DNA of 14,483 nt from Pseudomonadota bacterium (GCA_002862965.1 PKCW01000287.1:1-14483); one strand, 5' to 3'; shown: positions 7,409 through 14,483, counted from the first letter of the stretch. Numbers and translations are program-made. Notes: generated from the letters alone by a model not told the origin.

Positions 7409-9054
7409 TTTCCTTTCCACCACCAACCCTTACCAGGCTTGTATCCGAAATTCCAATGCAATAGCGTTTTATTGATGTCCAGATCGGAGTCGTCAACCAA
7501 AACCCAAAGATTTCCATTTCTCGACGTCATGTCTTTTATTTCAATGCTTAAGGTCGCGGCGAATTGGTCCAGCGCCTTTTGACTAAAGCCTACCGCGAAC
7601 CAGTCGGTAGATAGTCCGTTGGCTTCCAGCCTGACGGGCCGAGCCGCGGCATTGGCACCATCGCTATGAATCCCATCTAGGCCTGCCAATATCGACTCCA
7701 GTCGGTCCTCCCACGTGTCATATCCACCAACATTATCTTGATGTCGAAATCGCGAAATATTTCGGGAGTTCTTTAAAGAATTTTTTGCATCAACCGGCAT
7801 TGAAACAGGCTGGTCAAGATGAAATGGAAGAGGCATATCGTATACATAACATGCGTTGCTGTGAGCGCTGAACTCAACAACCACGACTGGCCCCATTTTC
7901 ATTATGAAGGCATTATTGGCGCCAACTGTGCCGCGTAATTCAACTAGTCTCCCCTCCATCTTCTTGCGAAGAACCACAAAATCACGGGTGCCGTTGTTCC
8001 GTGCGTCTGCGCCGAGAGCAAAATGAATATCATCGATCACGCTGGCGTAACGCTTCCAAAACTCGAGTCGGCGATTGTCCCCAGCATTTTCCTCTGCAAG
8101 CAGGGTAAAAAACGCCTCGATGAATTCCAGCTTGAGCCACTCTGTTACCATCGTGCGTGCGCGATGGCCGACGCGTCCCCAGCGCGGCTGGTTGCGATCC
8201 AGCCACGGATTGCCCCAACCGTTGACTGCCGTGTTCCGCAGGTCTGTATGAAGAGCCATCGGCTCAATGTGGGCGTAACGATCCAGGACCAGCGCAAGCC
8301 CTTGATCATGGATAATCTGATTACCACGCAGCAGCTCAAGAAGGCTCGGAAGCAAGCCTTGAAATGCGCCGTCGGGCCTCGTGATCGCCGCCTGAATTTG
8401 AGCCAGGAACAGCTTGCGCATGAACCACGAGCTATCGGAGATGCGGAGTACATCGCGCAACTCATCTACCTCGGTACGGTCACCCGCCAACAGAGCCGGA
8501 CCGTACGGCTCACAAGGCTCCTCGCCAAACAGCGTCGGATGTCGCTGGAGCGACTCAGTCCATTGCGGATTGCGGGTACCCTCACGAACCCCCACTGAGT
8601 TTGATCCGAGATAGCTTCGGAGGTGTTTCCAGTTTTCACGACCCGTGCTTGGAGTTTCTGCTGCCTCTGGGTCATAGCCGAAGTAGCCCGAAAGCAGCCC
8701 TTGGTAACAGCGACGGTATTGTCGTGGTCGCGACAGGTACCGATCCACGCCTTCGAGCAACGCCGGAAATCGTTCTTTGTCTTCGATGATCCTCAGCCGC
8801 TTCTGCCCAACCGGCAGTGCCACGCCATAGGACACCAGCCGCGCCTCCCGGAGGGAATTGATCCGGTGGCTGGTCCAGAAGCGCCGGACGGCTTCTTCCT
8901 GCACATCTCGCTCAGGGATTGCCATACCCTGGCGTTGGTACCCGTCAAGCCTTTGGATATGTCCATCGATCGAATGATCCGCATGCCATTCTCGCGCGAG
9001 TGCCTTTTCGGAGCCGCGATCAAGCAGAATTTTGAGTCGGTCCAGCGCGCTCAT
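7405..9054 (-). CDS. zorC: Zorya protein ZorC (EH-signature domain)
   Basis: This 549-residue cytosolic component of type I Zorya is proposed in the family to bind DNA and work with ZorD downstream of the ZorAB motor. The sequence is mostly helical and rich in charged and aromatic residues, with no signal peptide or membrane segment. The EH-signature region is recognisable: VVVEFSAHSNACYVYD places Glu394, and ISRFRHQDN places His438, the pair after which the domain is named; WLDRNQPRWGRVGHRAR and FWKRYASVIDD precede it. The C-terminus ends in an unusual aromatic and basic tail, GYKPGKGWWWKGK. The ATG at 9054 overlaps the zorB stop as ATGA, fixing the start; the stop overlaps the zorD ATG in the same way. 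Identity rests on the EH motif plus operon position. Confidence 0.9.
   Translation of the reverse strand: MSALDRLKILLDRGSEKALAREWHADHSIDGHIQRLDGYQRQGMAIPERDVQEEAVRRFWTSHRINSLREARLVSYGVALPVGQKRLRIIEDKERFPALLEGVDRYLSRPRQYRRCYQGLLSGYFGYDPEAAETPSTGRENWKHLRSYLGSNSVGVREGTRNPQWTESLQRHPTLFGEEPCEPYGPALLAGDRTEVDELRDVLRISDSSWFMRKLFLAQIQAAITRPDGAFQGLLPSLLELLRGNQIIHDQGLALVLDRYAHIEPMALHTDLRNTAVNGWGNPWLDRNQPRWGRVGHRARTMVTEWLKLEFIEAFFTLLAEENAGDNRRLEFWKRYASVIDDIHFALGADARNNGTRDFVVLRKKMEGRLVELRGTVGANNAFIMKMGPVVVVEFSAHSNACYVYDMPLPFHLDQPVSMPVDAKNSLKNSRNISRFRHQDNVGGYDTWEDRLESILAGLDGIHSDGANAAARPVRLEANGLSTDWFAVGFSQKALDQFAATLSIEIKDMTSRNGNLWVLVDDSDLDINKTLLHWNFGYKPGKGWWWKGK
7409..7418 (-). promoter_or_regulatory. Purine-rich ribosome binding tract of zorD
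   Basis: On the minus strand GGAAAGGAAA directly precedes the ATG at 7408. It supports that ATG over the in-frame TTG at 7426 and GTGs at 7423 and 7420. The spacing is short, so the choice is probable, not certain. Confidence 0.5.
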
Positions 9055-9782
9055 GGTCCGGAGAGTACGCAGGTGCCAAAGTCGCCGCGCGCAACCCCTT
9101 CGGCCGGGCGGCGGCTTTCGTGGATGCCGAGAAATTGCAGACGCATTTCGACTCGGCGGCTCTCCTCATCGGTCGCTTTGGCAGCGTTGAAAGAATAGCC
9201 ACCTACTACGAACAGCGCGCGGATCTGTTCGAGTTGATCTGCGCTCATTGCGGCTTCGCCCTGTACTGGCCTTGCGAACAAGGCGCACAGCACACGCTGA
9301 CTCCGCTGCAGGCTGAGATCAAGGTTGGAGAGGTAGGAACCGGTCTTGTCGGTAAAGCCATCAACGACGATCTCCTTGAGCACCCGCTGCCCAAGATCGT
9401 CATTGGCAATCGCCAGAATCTCCGGGACAAAGGCACGTAGCAATCGCTGCTGGTCCACCGTCAGCGTCGATTTGGCAAACGGAAATTGTGCCCGCGAGCC
9501 GAAGTCAACCACATTGCGATCGCGATCGATGGTGATGCCTCGGAATCGTTCCTGCCGTGATACCGCGTCAAACCGGTCCAGCAGCCGCTCAATGTCCTGG
9601 CGGTGCTGCACTTCCTCCTGTTCGCGCTGGGAAACGGTCTTTGTTACCGCCAAGAGCGCCACGGCCATAACCACCAAAAACAGCACCATCAATGCAGTCA
9701 TCAGATCGGCATAGGAGATCCAGAACGGCTTTTCCGCCTCATCGCGCGCGCGCGCCTTTGCACCAAACGGCTGGCCGACCAT
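9051..9782 (-). CDS. zorB: Zorya stator ZorB (MotB/OmpA-like)
   Basis: ZorB pairs with ZorA to form a proton-driven motor complex anchored to peptidoglycan. The 243-residue protein has a short cytosolic N-terminus, then WISYADLMTALMVLFLVVMA, a single membrane helix carrying Asp26, the MotB-type proton-binding aspartate (from memory, also residue 26 in the studied E. coli ZorB). After a periplasmic linker comes an OmpA-like domain, about 85-218: VDFGSRAQFPF, then DGFTDKTGSYLSNLDLSLQR (141-160), the peptidoglycan-binding signature, and SRRVEMRLQF. A region before the SRRVEM motif (about 171-205) looks like the usual OmpA insertion. The start at 9782 lies 3 bases after the zorA stop. Lower G+C resembles the rest of the operon, not the flanks. 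Confidence 0.94.
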   Translation of the reverse strand: MVGQPFGAKARARDEAEKPFWISYADLMTALMVLFLVVMAVALLAVTKTVSQREQEEVQHRQDIERLLDRFDAVSRQERFRGITIDRDRNVVDFGSRAQFPFAKSTLTVDQQRLLRAFVPEILAIANDDLGQRVLKEIVVDGFTDKTGSYLSNLDLSLQRSQRVLCALFARPVQGEAAMSADQLEQIRALFVVGGYSFNAAKATDEESRRVEMRLQFLGIHESRRPAEGVARGDFGTCVLSGP

Positions 9783-9785
9783 GGC

Positions 9786-11768
9786 TTACCGATTAATTGC
9801 CGATGCGTCGGCAAGCGTGTTTTCAAACTCCTGAATGGCGGAGCTGAGCAAACCGACCGCATTGCTGAGCTTGGCATGGAAGTCCCCGTTGGCACGGTCC
9901 AGGGTGCGTGTCAGCCCATCTGAAAACTTCTCGTGGGCCAGGACGAGCACATTGGACACCCCTTCCAGATACGTCTCCGTGTCTTTTTGGGCCTGCCCCA
10001 GCTTGGTTGCCGCCGTCTGGATGCGTTCCAGCGCCTCATGGGTCAGAGAAGCTTCCTTTTTGGCGGACTCAACGACGCCGCGTAGTTCAGTGAGCATAGC
10101 TGCTGTCGCATCACGATTGCCCCGGTAATCGGTGAGCACCGTTTGCAAGGCATGTGCTGATGCCGTGAGCCCACCGCTGACTTCCGTCAGCTTGCTGGCT
10201 AGCGCCGCCGCTTGATCCAGCGTACCAGTTACCCGATCGCCGGCCTGAGCGAAAGCGATCGCTCCCCGTTCCAGTGTTCGGGCTCCGTCATTAAGACGAC
10301 CGACCGCGTCGGTTGTGGTGCGTTCCAGAGAGGACACGCTGTGCTGCATCTGCGCCGTCGATTCGGCCATCTGACGGACGACGTCCGCTACGGAATCTCC
10401 AAGATTCGATACCATGCCGCTCGTCCGCTCCGCCAAATCCTGTTCACGGCGTTGCTGCTCGCTATGCGCCTGTGTGGCTTGCGACTGAAGCGTGCCGATC
10501 ATGTTGCCCATCTGCTCGCCAAGGTGGCTAATGGATTCATTCAGCTTACCACTTGTCTCGCTCTGCGCGTTGGATATCAACTTGTTGAGATTTTCTACGA
10601 AATAGCGCGTCTGTTCATTGAGTTCGGCCTGCCGGTATTCCATTTCTTCGACCGCTTTCGCCATCTTTTGAGCCATGAGATCGCTTGATTGCCGGCCTTG
10701 CTCCGTCATCTGACCTACCAGCGCATTGAGAGACGTCACGGCGTCCTGCATCGCCTGCGCGCTTTTTTGATTCAACTCCTGAATGCCGGAAATCTGACCG
10801 CCAAAAAGATCGTTCAGACGTTGGCTGAAACTCGCCATGACATCTTTCAGCAGATCTGTCGCAACAGCGCTTTGGTCGCCACTGGCTTGGGCCACAACCT
10901 CGCCAATTCGGTGCAAAGGCGCCTGCAGACTCGCCTCGATGCCGCCTATGATCTGCTTGCCCAGGGTTTCGGAGGTCACTTTCTGGGCGAGAATCTGCTG
11001 CTTAGTCATGTCCTGCAGCAAGACCTTGAGATCGCCGACCAGCGCATCCTTGAGGATATTCGATTGAGCAGAGGCATTTTCCGAAGCCGAAACAAGACGC
11101 GCCAGGTACTCCTCTCCCGCGCCCATGGCAAACCGGTCATCGAGTTGCGCGCAAATTTCCTCAGTTAGCCCATATAGCGATGCCAATAACCCCTTCTCCA
11201 GCAATGTTGCGATCATTGCAAGGCCAATCGCACAGGCCGAGACGATAAATGCCTCAAAAACCCCGTGCAAAAGCGCTTCCAGACTCGCCCGAACTCTCAA
11301 GGGATCGTCTGGCACCTCGAAGTTTTGCAAACCGATAATCAGACCAGAAAAGGTTCCGATAATACCAAGGCCAGTGAAAATTCCCGGCAGGTGTTTAAAA
11401 AATTCCGTCTTCAATCGGTCATCGATTACGCTCTGCCCATTGAAGAACGATGCCGCGGGGGTCGTTGCACGCCAAGCCACCGTGACTAGCTCGCCATGGC
11501 GCTCTTCGCGCTGCTCATGCAATGTGTCCCGAAACTCTTTCCAGAGATGCTTGAGCGTATCGTCTATTGCAAAGAAGCTCTGGAGATCTGCCAGGCGATC
11601 CTGCCCGCTCGATTTCAATTGGGACCGGACTTTTCTTAGACAGAGCAGCAGCCGGACTCCCGGCAAAAAGAAGCGGAAAATAAAAACGAGCAAGAGTACG
11701 GCGATGACAACGCCCACCCCGGCTAGCGCCGGTGGCATGTTTGAAGTCAGTTCAGCCACGATATTCAT
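9786..11768 (-). CDS. zorA: Zorya motor protein ZorA (MotA/ExbB-like with long helical tail)
   Basis: ZorA forms the membrane ring around ZorB; in studied systems five ZorA subunits surround two ZorB and extend a long intracellular tail thought to relay the phage signal. With ATG 11768 the product has 660 residues. TM1 is about 14-37 (VGVVIAVLLLVFIFRFFLPG), followed by a cytosolic segment, TM2 about 128-149 (PGIFTGLGIIGTFSGLIIGL) with a polar Thr as in MotA/ExbB channels, and TM3 about 172-193 (AFIVSACAIGLAMIATLLEK). Residues from about 215 to the end are a low-aromatic, Ala/Gln/Ser/Leu-rich stretch predicted helical, reminiscent of chemoreceptor coiled coils. The frame is open to a TTG at 11795, but the ATG has TAGGT a few bases upstream while the TTG lacks proper spacing. 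It is the first gene of the operon. Confidence 0.93.
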   Translation of the reverse strand: MNIVAELTSNMPPALAGVGVVIAVLLLVFIFRFFLPGVRLLLCLRKVRSQLKSSGQDRLADLQSFFAIDDTLKHLWKEFRDTLHEQREERHGELVTVAWRATTPAASFFNGQSVIDDRLKTEFFKHLPGIFTGLGIIGTFSGLIIGLQNFEVPDDPLRVRASLEALLHGVFEAFIVSACAIGLAMIATLLEKGLLASLYGLTEEICAQLDDRFAMGAGEEYLARLVSASENASAQSNILKDALVGDLKVLLQDMTKQQILAQKVTSETLGKQIIGGIEASLQAPLHRIGEVVAQASGDQSAVATDLLKDVMASFSQRLNDLFGGQISGIQELNQKSAQAMQDAVTSLNALVGQMTEQGRQSSDLMAQKMAKAVEEMEYRQAELNEQTRYFVENLNKLISNAQSETSGKLNESISHLGEQMGNMIGTLQSQATQAHSEQQRREQDLAERTSGMVSNLGDSVADVVRQMAESTAQMQHSVSSLERTTTDAVGRLNDGARTLERGAIAFAQAGDRVTGTLDQAAALASKLTEVSGGLTASAHALQTVLTDYRGNRDATAAMLTELRGVVESAKKEASLTHEALERIQTAATKLGQAQKDTETYLEGVSNVLVLAHEKFSDGLTRTLDRANGDFHAKLSNAVGLLSSAIQEFENTLADASAINR

Positions 11769-11818
11769 TGGATTACCTAGGCGCTCAGTAAGCAACTCTT
11801 TACGTTCAGAAAGACTGC

Positions 11819-11824
11819 GTTATA
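11819..11824 (-). promoter_or_regulatory. Possible -10 element of the zor promoter
   Basis: TATAAC on the minus strand, about 50 bases before the zorA ATG, sits in an AT-rich patch (AATTTGATATAACG). It resembles a sigma-70 -10 hexamer. No convincing -35 hexamer was found at the right spacing, so this is a weak call. Confidence 0.25.
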
Positions 11825-12014
11825 TCAAATTCGATCACTTGGAGTGCCTTGCTGCTTAGCCATGCTCTGACAGCAGTCGAGGTTAGTCACCCTCCGGTTT
11901 TTCGGCACATGGGTTGTCGACTCAATTGCAAGAAGATTGAAGCACTGCATGTCGCCAACCCTTAGAAATGCTAAACCGTCCCCGACGTTCTCCCGGTTTC
12001 AGTAGCGGGGCCAT

Positions 12015-12098
12015 TTAGAGTCCTGGGTTAGGATAGCCGATCTTGGCCATCTGTTTGGCATAGGCGGCTGGTGTCAGCCCGCCGAGTGCTTTCTTGGA
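12015..12098 (-). pseudogene. C-terminal remnant of an IS3-family transposase (OrfB)
   Basis: Reading the minus strand to a TAA at 12015-12017 gives KKALGGLTPAAYAKQMAKIG followed by YPNPGL. LGGLTPAAYA is the characteristic C-terminal signature of IS3-family OrfB integrase proteins, and ending shortly after it is typical. Upstream of the KKALGG the similarity stops around 12098: the expected RPH-type residues and the DDE catalytic core are missing, so only about 27 codons survive. Two copies of CGCCGAGT (12080-12087 and 12103-12110) bracket this breakpoint, perhaps by chance. The GH5 gene ends 47 bases away. The remnant marks past mobile-element activity at the upstream edge of the Zorya island. 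Confidence 0.65.
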
Positions 12099-12144
12099 TG
12101 CACGCCGAGTTCCAACATGGCTCCACTGCAACCGGCAGCGGCGC

Positions 12145-14121
12145 TCAGCCGGTGATGCGGACCGTGCGGCGCCCTTTCGTCATGGCCCGCAGGCAGATCG
12201 TGTCGGCGGAGCGGCTCTCCTCCCGGACCAGATCCGGGGCATCGAGGCGGTAACCGTTCGGAAAGCGGCGGGCGGGGATGAAGATTTCGGTCGGCGCCGC
12301 CACATCGGGATCGGCATCGAAGCAGAGTTCGAACCCCGGCTTGCGGGAGTCGAACTGCATGCGCTGCAGGCGCCCCTGGATGAAGCGGGCATAGGGGCGC
12401 ACGAAGCCGTCGAGCGCCCGCCCGCCACTGTCGAGGTCCGCGGCGTCGGTGCGCTGATCCTCGCTGAAGATGCTCAAGTCCTCCTGGTTCCAGCCGTCTC
12501 CGATCGCCAGATGATTGCGATTGCTCGCCGTGTAGTTCCACTGCATGGCGCTGAGCCCCAGGCTGTCGAGCGCGTTGTACATGCGCTCCAGGGCGCGCAC
12601 ATGCGCGCGCCAGGGACGGGGCCCGTGGTCACCGGCGGCAAAGGCGCGATAGGCGCGCCCGTCACGCAGATCGAAGGGGATGCCGAACTCGCCGATGAGG
12701 GTCGGGCAGCCGCCTTCCACGCGCTGCGAGCAGCGCTGCACCTGCATCAGCTCGCGCCGGTAATCGGCCTCGATCCGGCGGGCGCCGAACAACACGCGGC
12801 CGTGCATGACATTGACGCCGATGGGCTCCAGCACCCGCTTGAGCAACAGGGTCGTCACGTCGTAGCAATGCCCGGCGTTGACCGTGTTCAGGGGCAACCG
12901 ACGGGGAAAGCTGTGCTGCGGATCGGCCAGCAGATCGGGCTCGGCAAAGACCAGCCAGTCGGGGCGCACGGCGCGCAGACTGGCGGCGGCCCGCTCGTAG
13001 AACGGCGCCAGATGATCGTTGGTGAAGTCGACGCGTTGGCCGTCCTGTTGCTGGAAGAAATCCTCACGCCGAGGGGTGATCTGGCCGCCTTCATGCCGGT
13101 AGACGCCGGCGGCCTCGAAGGGATCCTCCCGGCCCGGCAGCCACGCCCGTACGCCCTGCGGATTGACGATCCGGGTGCCTTTCCGGACGACACCCAGATG
13201 CCGCAGTGACACGGCCATGTCGGGGAGCTCGCGGCGCATCCCCTGCAGGGCGGCGAGGCTGTCGAGCGGCGTCCAGGCCGGGCCGGGCAGGACGGGCCGG
13301 GGATCCTCCGCCGTTTTCCGGATGTGCGGGTGGCTCAAGGAGCGGCCGATCCAGCCGCCGTTGGGTTCGTTCAGGATGTCGAAACCCATCACATGAGGCA
13401 GGTGAGCGACGCGCTCGGCCAAGGCCCGCTGCGCGCCGAAGAAATGGCGCTGTAGGTAGTCCTGGACGTTCTGCCCGTCGATGTGGAAATCGGGCGTGAA
13501 GCGGGCGCCACCGAAAAACAGGGTCCACATCACGCCGTTGGCCGGCATGTTGTAGTTGTTGGCCCAGCTCATCTGAGCATAGCGTTCCGGCTGGCGCGGG
13601 CGCGGATCGTGATAGTCGTAGCAGGCCTGCAGCACATGCGCGGCATCGGCGGCGGCAAAGCGGGTGAAGTCCAGGCCGACGGCTTCGAACACCCAACCGG
13701 GCGCTCCATCACCGCCGGTCATCCGACTGAAGACGTCCTGATGGAAGTCGACCAGCACATAAAACCCATACGTTCCGGCAATCTCGCATAGGCGCGCGTA
13801 ATAATCGAGATACGCCTCGTCATGGCAGCCCGGCCCGGCGTGCTCGACGGCTTCCCAGGTCGTCAGCAGGCGCAGGCAGTTGAAGCCCCAAAGGCGCAGC
13901 CGGCGGAAGTGCGTATCGGCCTCGGCCAGCGGAAACGGTCGCCCGATGAAGGACACCGCGCGGTGGTCGGAAAAATCGCCGGGGATATGGGTGCCGCCGT
14001 GCGGAAAGGGCACCTTGCAATCGCCGCCCAGGTTGACGCCGCGCAGCATCACCTCGCGGCCGTGGGCATCGACGAAGCGATCGCCGCATACGCCGATGCG
14101 GGGCAGCGTCGGTTGGTCCAT
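12145..14121 (-). CDS. GH5 beta-glucosidase resembling steryl-glucosidase / glucosylceramidase
   Basis: This 658-residue retaining glycoside hydrolase closely resembles the GH5_12 group, known mainly from fungal intracellular enzymes that split glucosyl-sterols and glucosylceramide. Visible blocks are VMLRGVNLGGDCKVPFPHGG, VSFIGRPFPLAEADTHFRRL, LRLWGFNCLRLLTTWEAVEH, YVLVDFHQDVFSR, GDGAPGWVFEAVGLD, then FDILNEPNGGW with acid/base Glu252, and LIGEFGIPFDL with nucleophile Glu478. The last 120 or so residues form a separate C-terminal domain. No signal peptide is present, so it probably acts in the cytosol, as the fungal enzymes do. ATG 14121 is preferred over ATG 14130 because AGGGA then has proper spacing (8 bases). 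A CnoX-like gene ends 36 bases upstream on the same strand. The substrate in a bacterium is unknown; sterol-, hopanoid- or lipid-glucosides are guesses. Confidence 0.8.
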   Translation of the reverse strand: MDQPTLPRIGVCGDRFVDAHGREVMLRGVNLGGDCKVPFPHGGTHIPGDFSDHRAVSFIGRPFPLAEADTHFRRLRLWGFNCLRLLTTWEAVEHAGPGCHDEAYLDYYARLCEIAGTYGFYVLVDFHQDVFSRMTGGDGAPGWVFEAVGLDFTRFAAADAAHVLQACYDYHDPRPRQPERYAQMSWANNYNMPANGVMWTLFFGGARFTPDFHIDGQNVQDYLQRHFFGAQRALAERVAHLPHVMGFDILNEPNGGWIGRSLSHPHIRKTAEDPRPVLPGPAWTPLDSLAALQGMRRELPDMAVSLRHLGVVRKGTRIVNPQGVRAWLPGREDPFEAAGVYRHEGGQITPRREDFFQQQDGQRVDFTNDHLAPFYERAAASLRAVRPDWLVFAEPDLLADPQHSFPRRLPLNTVNAGHCYDVTTLLLKRVLEPIGVNVMHGRVLFGARRIEADYRRELMQVQRCSQRVEGGCPTLIGEFGIPFDLRDGRAYRAFAAGDHGPRPWRAHVRALERMYNALDSLGLSAMQWNYTASNRNHLAIGDGWNQEDLSIFSEDQRTDAADLDSGGRALDGFVRPYARFIQGRLQRMQFDSRKPGFELCFDADPDVAAPTEIFIPARRFPNGYRLDAPDLVREESRSADTICLRAMTKGRRTVRITG

Positions 14122-14157
14122 GGGATGCATCCCTGAGCAGGTGGGTATGGCGATGGT

Positions 14158-14483
14158 TCAGTTCAGCAGCATTGCCATGCGGCCCCGCGCACGGCGAACC
14201 AGGGGGTGATCGTTGCCGAGGTAGTCGAAGACCTGCAGCAGCGTCTTGCGGGCGCCGTCGTCGTGGAATTTCCGGTCCTTCTGCATGATCGCCAGCAGCG
14301 CATCGATGGCCGCTTCGGCATCCCCGCCGAGCAGACGCCAGATGGCCAGGCGGTATCGGGCTTCCAGATCCTCAGGCCATTTTTCCAGCATGTCCTGCAA
14401 GGCTTGCGGCGGCGGACCGGCGGCAATGAGATCGTTGAAGGCCAGCCAGGCCTGGAGCGAGGCGGCATCCGGGCCCCCTTGCT
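14158..14483 (-). CDS. CnoX/YbbN-type thioredoxin-TPR co-chaperone, C-terminal part
   Basis: About 108 C-terminal residues are visible; the thioredoxin-like N-terminal domain lies beyond the right edge. The sequence LEARYRLAIWRLLGGDAEAA, IDALLAIMQKDRKF, DDGARKTLLQVFDYLG and HPLVRRARGRMAMLL matches the TPR-like C-terminus of CnoX (YbbN), including the characteristic DR-F-DD-ARK-LL-F block before the end. CnoX holds unfolded proteins for GroEL and DnaK and protects cysteines under oxidative stress; that role is family knowledge. The gene reads into the GH5 gene after a gap of 36 bases, so co-transcription is possible, with no obvious functional link. Because only the C-terminus is seen, whether the CXXC motif is present cannot be told. 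Confidence 0.85.
   Translation of the reverse strand, partial: QGGPDAASLQAWLAFNDLIAAGPPPQALQDMLEKWPEDLEARYRLAIWRLLGGDAEAAIDALLAIMQKDRKFHDDGARKTLLQVFDYLGNDHPLVRRARGRMAMLLN

Larger units (their letters stand above)
3677..11768 (-). other. Type I Zorya anti-phage defence operon (zorABCD)
   Basis: Four minus-strand genes in the order zorA, zorB, zorC, zorD, separated by 3 bases or overlapping by 4, form one transcription unit of about 8.1 kb. The set of a MotA-like motor with a long tail, a MotB-like stator, an EH-signature protein and a helicase-nuclease defines type I Zorya. Known biology of the family: ZorAB is a proton-driven envelope motor that senses phage attack, and ZorC and ZorD are cytosolic effectors acting on invading DNA. 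The region has visibly lower G+C than both flanks and adjoins a transposase remnant at its upstream end, consistent with horizontal acquisition. Confidence 0.95.
11769..12144. other. Intergenic region between zorA and the GH5 gene
   Basis: This 376-base gap has three parts: the zor leader and possible promoter next to zorA, about 130 bases (roughly 11860-11990) in which I see no gene, RNA or repeat, and a transposase remnant at 12015 onward. On the minus strand, beyond the transposase stop, GGAGAACGTCGGGGACGG (around 11970-11990) has the look of an IS terminal region, but no matching partner end is present. No tRNA, integrase or clear target duplication is visible. Confidence 0.6.

Noticed and set aside
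3677..11768. A new, undescribed defence system, or type II/III Zorya
   Set aside because: An EH-signature protein plus SNF2-Mrr protein next to ZorAB is the defining type I set; type II would have the HNH protein ZorE and type III ZorF and ZorG in place of ZorC and ZorD.
9786..11768. ZorA read as a methyl-accepting chemotaxis protein
   Set aside because: The helical tail resembles chemoreceptor coiled coils, but the three-helix MotA/ExbB core and the adjacent MotB-like gene fit ZorA; there is no ligand-binding domain or conserved signalling hairpin.
11860..11990. Possible small RNA or attachment site upstream of zorA
   Set aside because: No stable hairpin with a U-tract, no tRNA fragment and no direct repeat matching the other island edge could be found by eye.
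12094..13209. Long plus-strand open frame (371 codons) opposite the GH5 gene
   Set aside because: It is antisense to a well-supported GH5 coding region. In high-G+C DNA long antisense frames are expected, and its translation shows no recognisable family motif.

Overview
The window looks like chromosome from a high-G+C proteobacterium, most likely a gammaproteobacterium. HemL shows the C5 (glutamate) route to tetrapyrroles, which argues against an alphaproteobacterium. A thiD-thiE-hemL neighbourhood on one strand is familiar from gammaproteobacteria. This assignment is inference from gene content and G+C, not from a marker gene.

Left flank (1-3321): the N-terminal part of hemL, then thiE, both on the minus strand and only 2 bases apart. 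A plus-strand FMN-dependent alpha-hydroxy-acid dehydrogenase (LldD family) follows, then minus-strand thiD. The dehydrogenase looks inserted into what is elsewhere a contiguous thiD-thiE-hemL cluster. It converges with thiD over a compact GC-rich inverted repeat. Next comes a small plus-strand gene for a 61-residue protein with two membrane segments (3473-3658).

Centre (3677-11768): a complete four-gene operon on the minus strand, in the order zorA, zorB, zorC, zorD, visibly lower in G+C than its flanks. ZorA (MotA/ExbB-like with a very long helical tail) and ZorB (MotB/OmpA-like, with the proton-binding Asp at residue 26) form an envelope motor. ZorC carries an EH-signature domain, and ZorD is a SNF2 helicase fused to an Mrr-type nuclease. 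This is a type I Zorya anti-phage system. It is a known class, and all the key residues I could check are intact. Both downstream junctions (zorB/zorC and zorC/zorD) can be read as ATGA stop/start overlaps, which suggests tight translational coupling. About 380 bases upstream of zorA hold no gene except the C-terminal remnant of an IS3-family transposase, so the operon looks like a horizontally acquired defence island.

Right flank (12145-14483): a minus-strand GH5 glycosidase that closely resembles the intracellular fungal steryl-glucosidase/glucosylceramidase group (GH5_12), preceded by the C-terminal part of a CnoX/YbbN-type thioredoxin-TPR co-chaperone.

No RNA gene, CRISPR array, tRNA or integrase was seen. 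The most notable contents are the intact Zorya I operon and the bacterial GH5_12-like enzyme. I found no convincing undescribed system.
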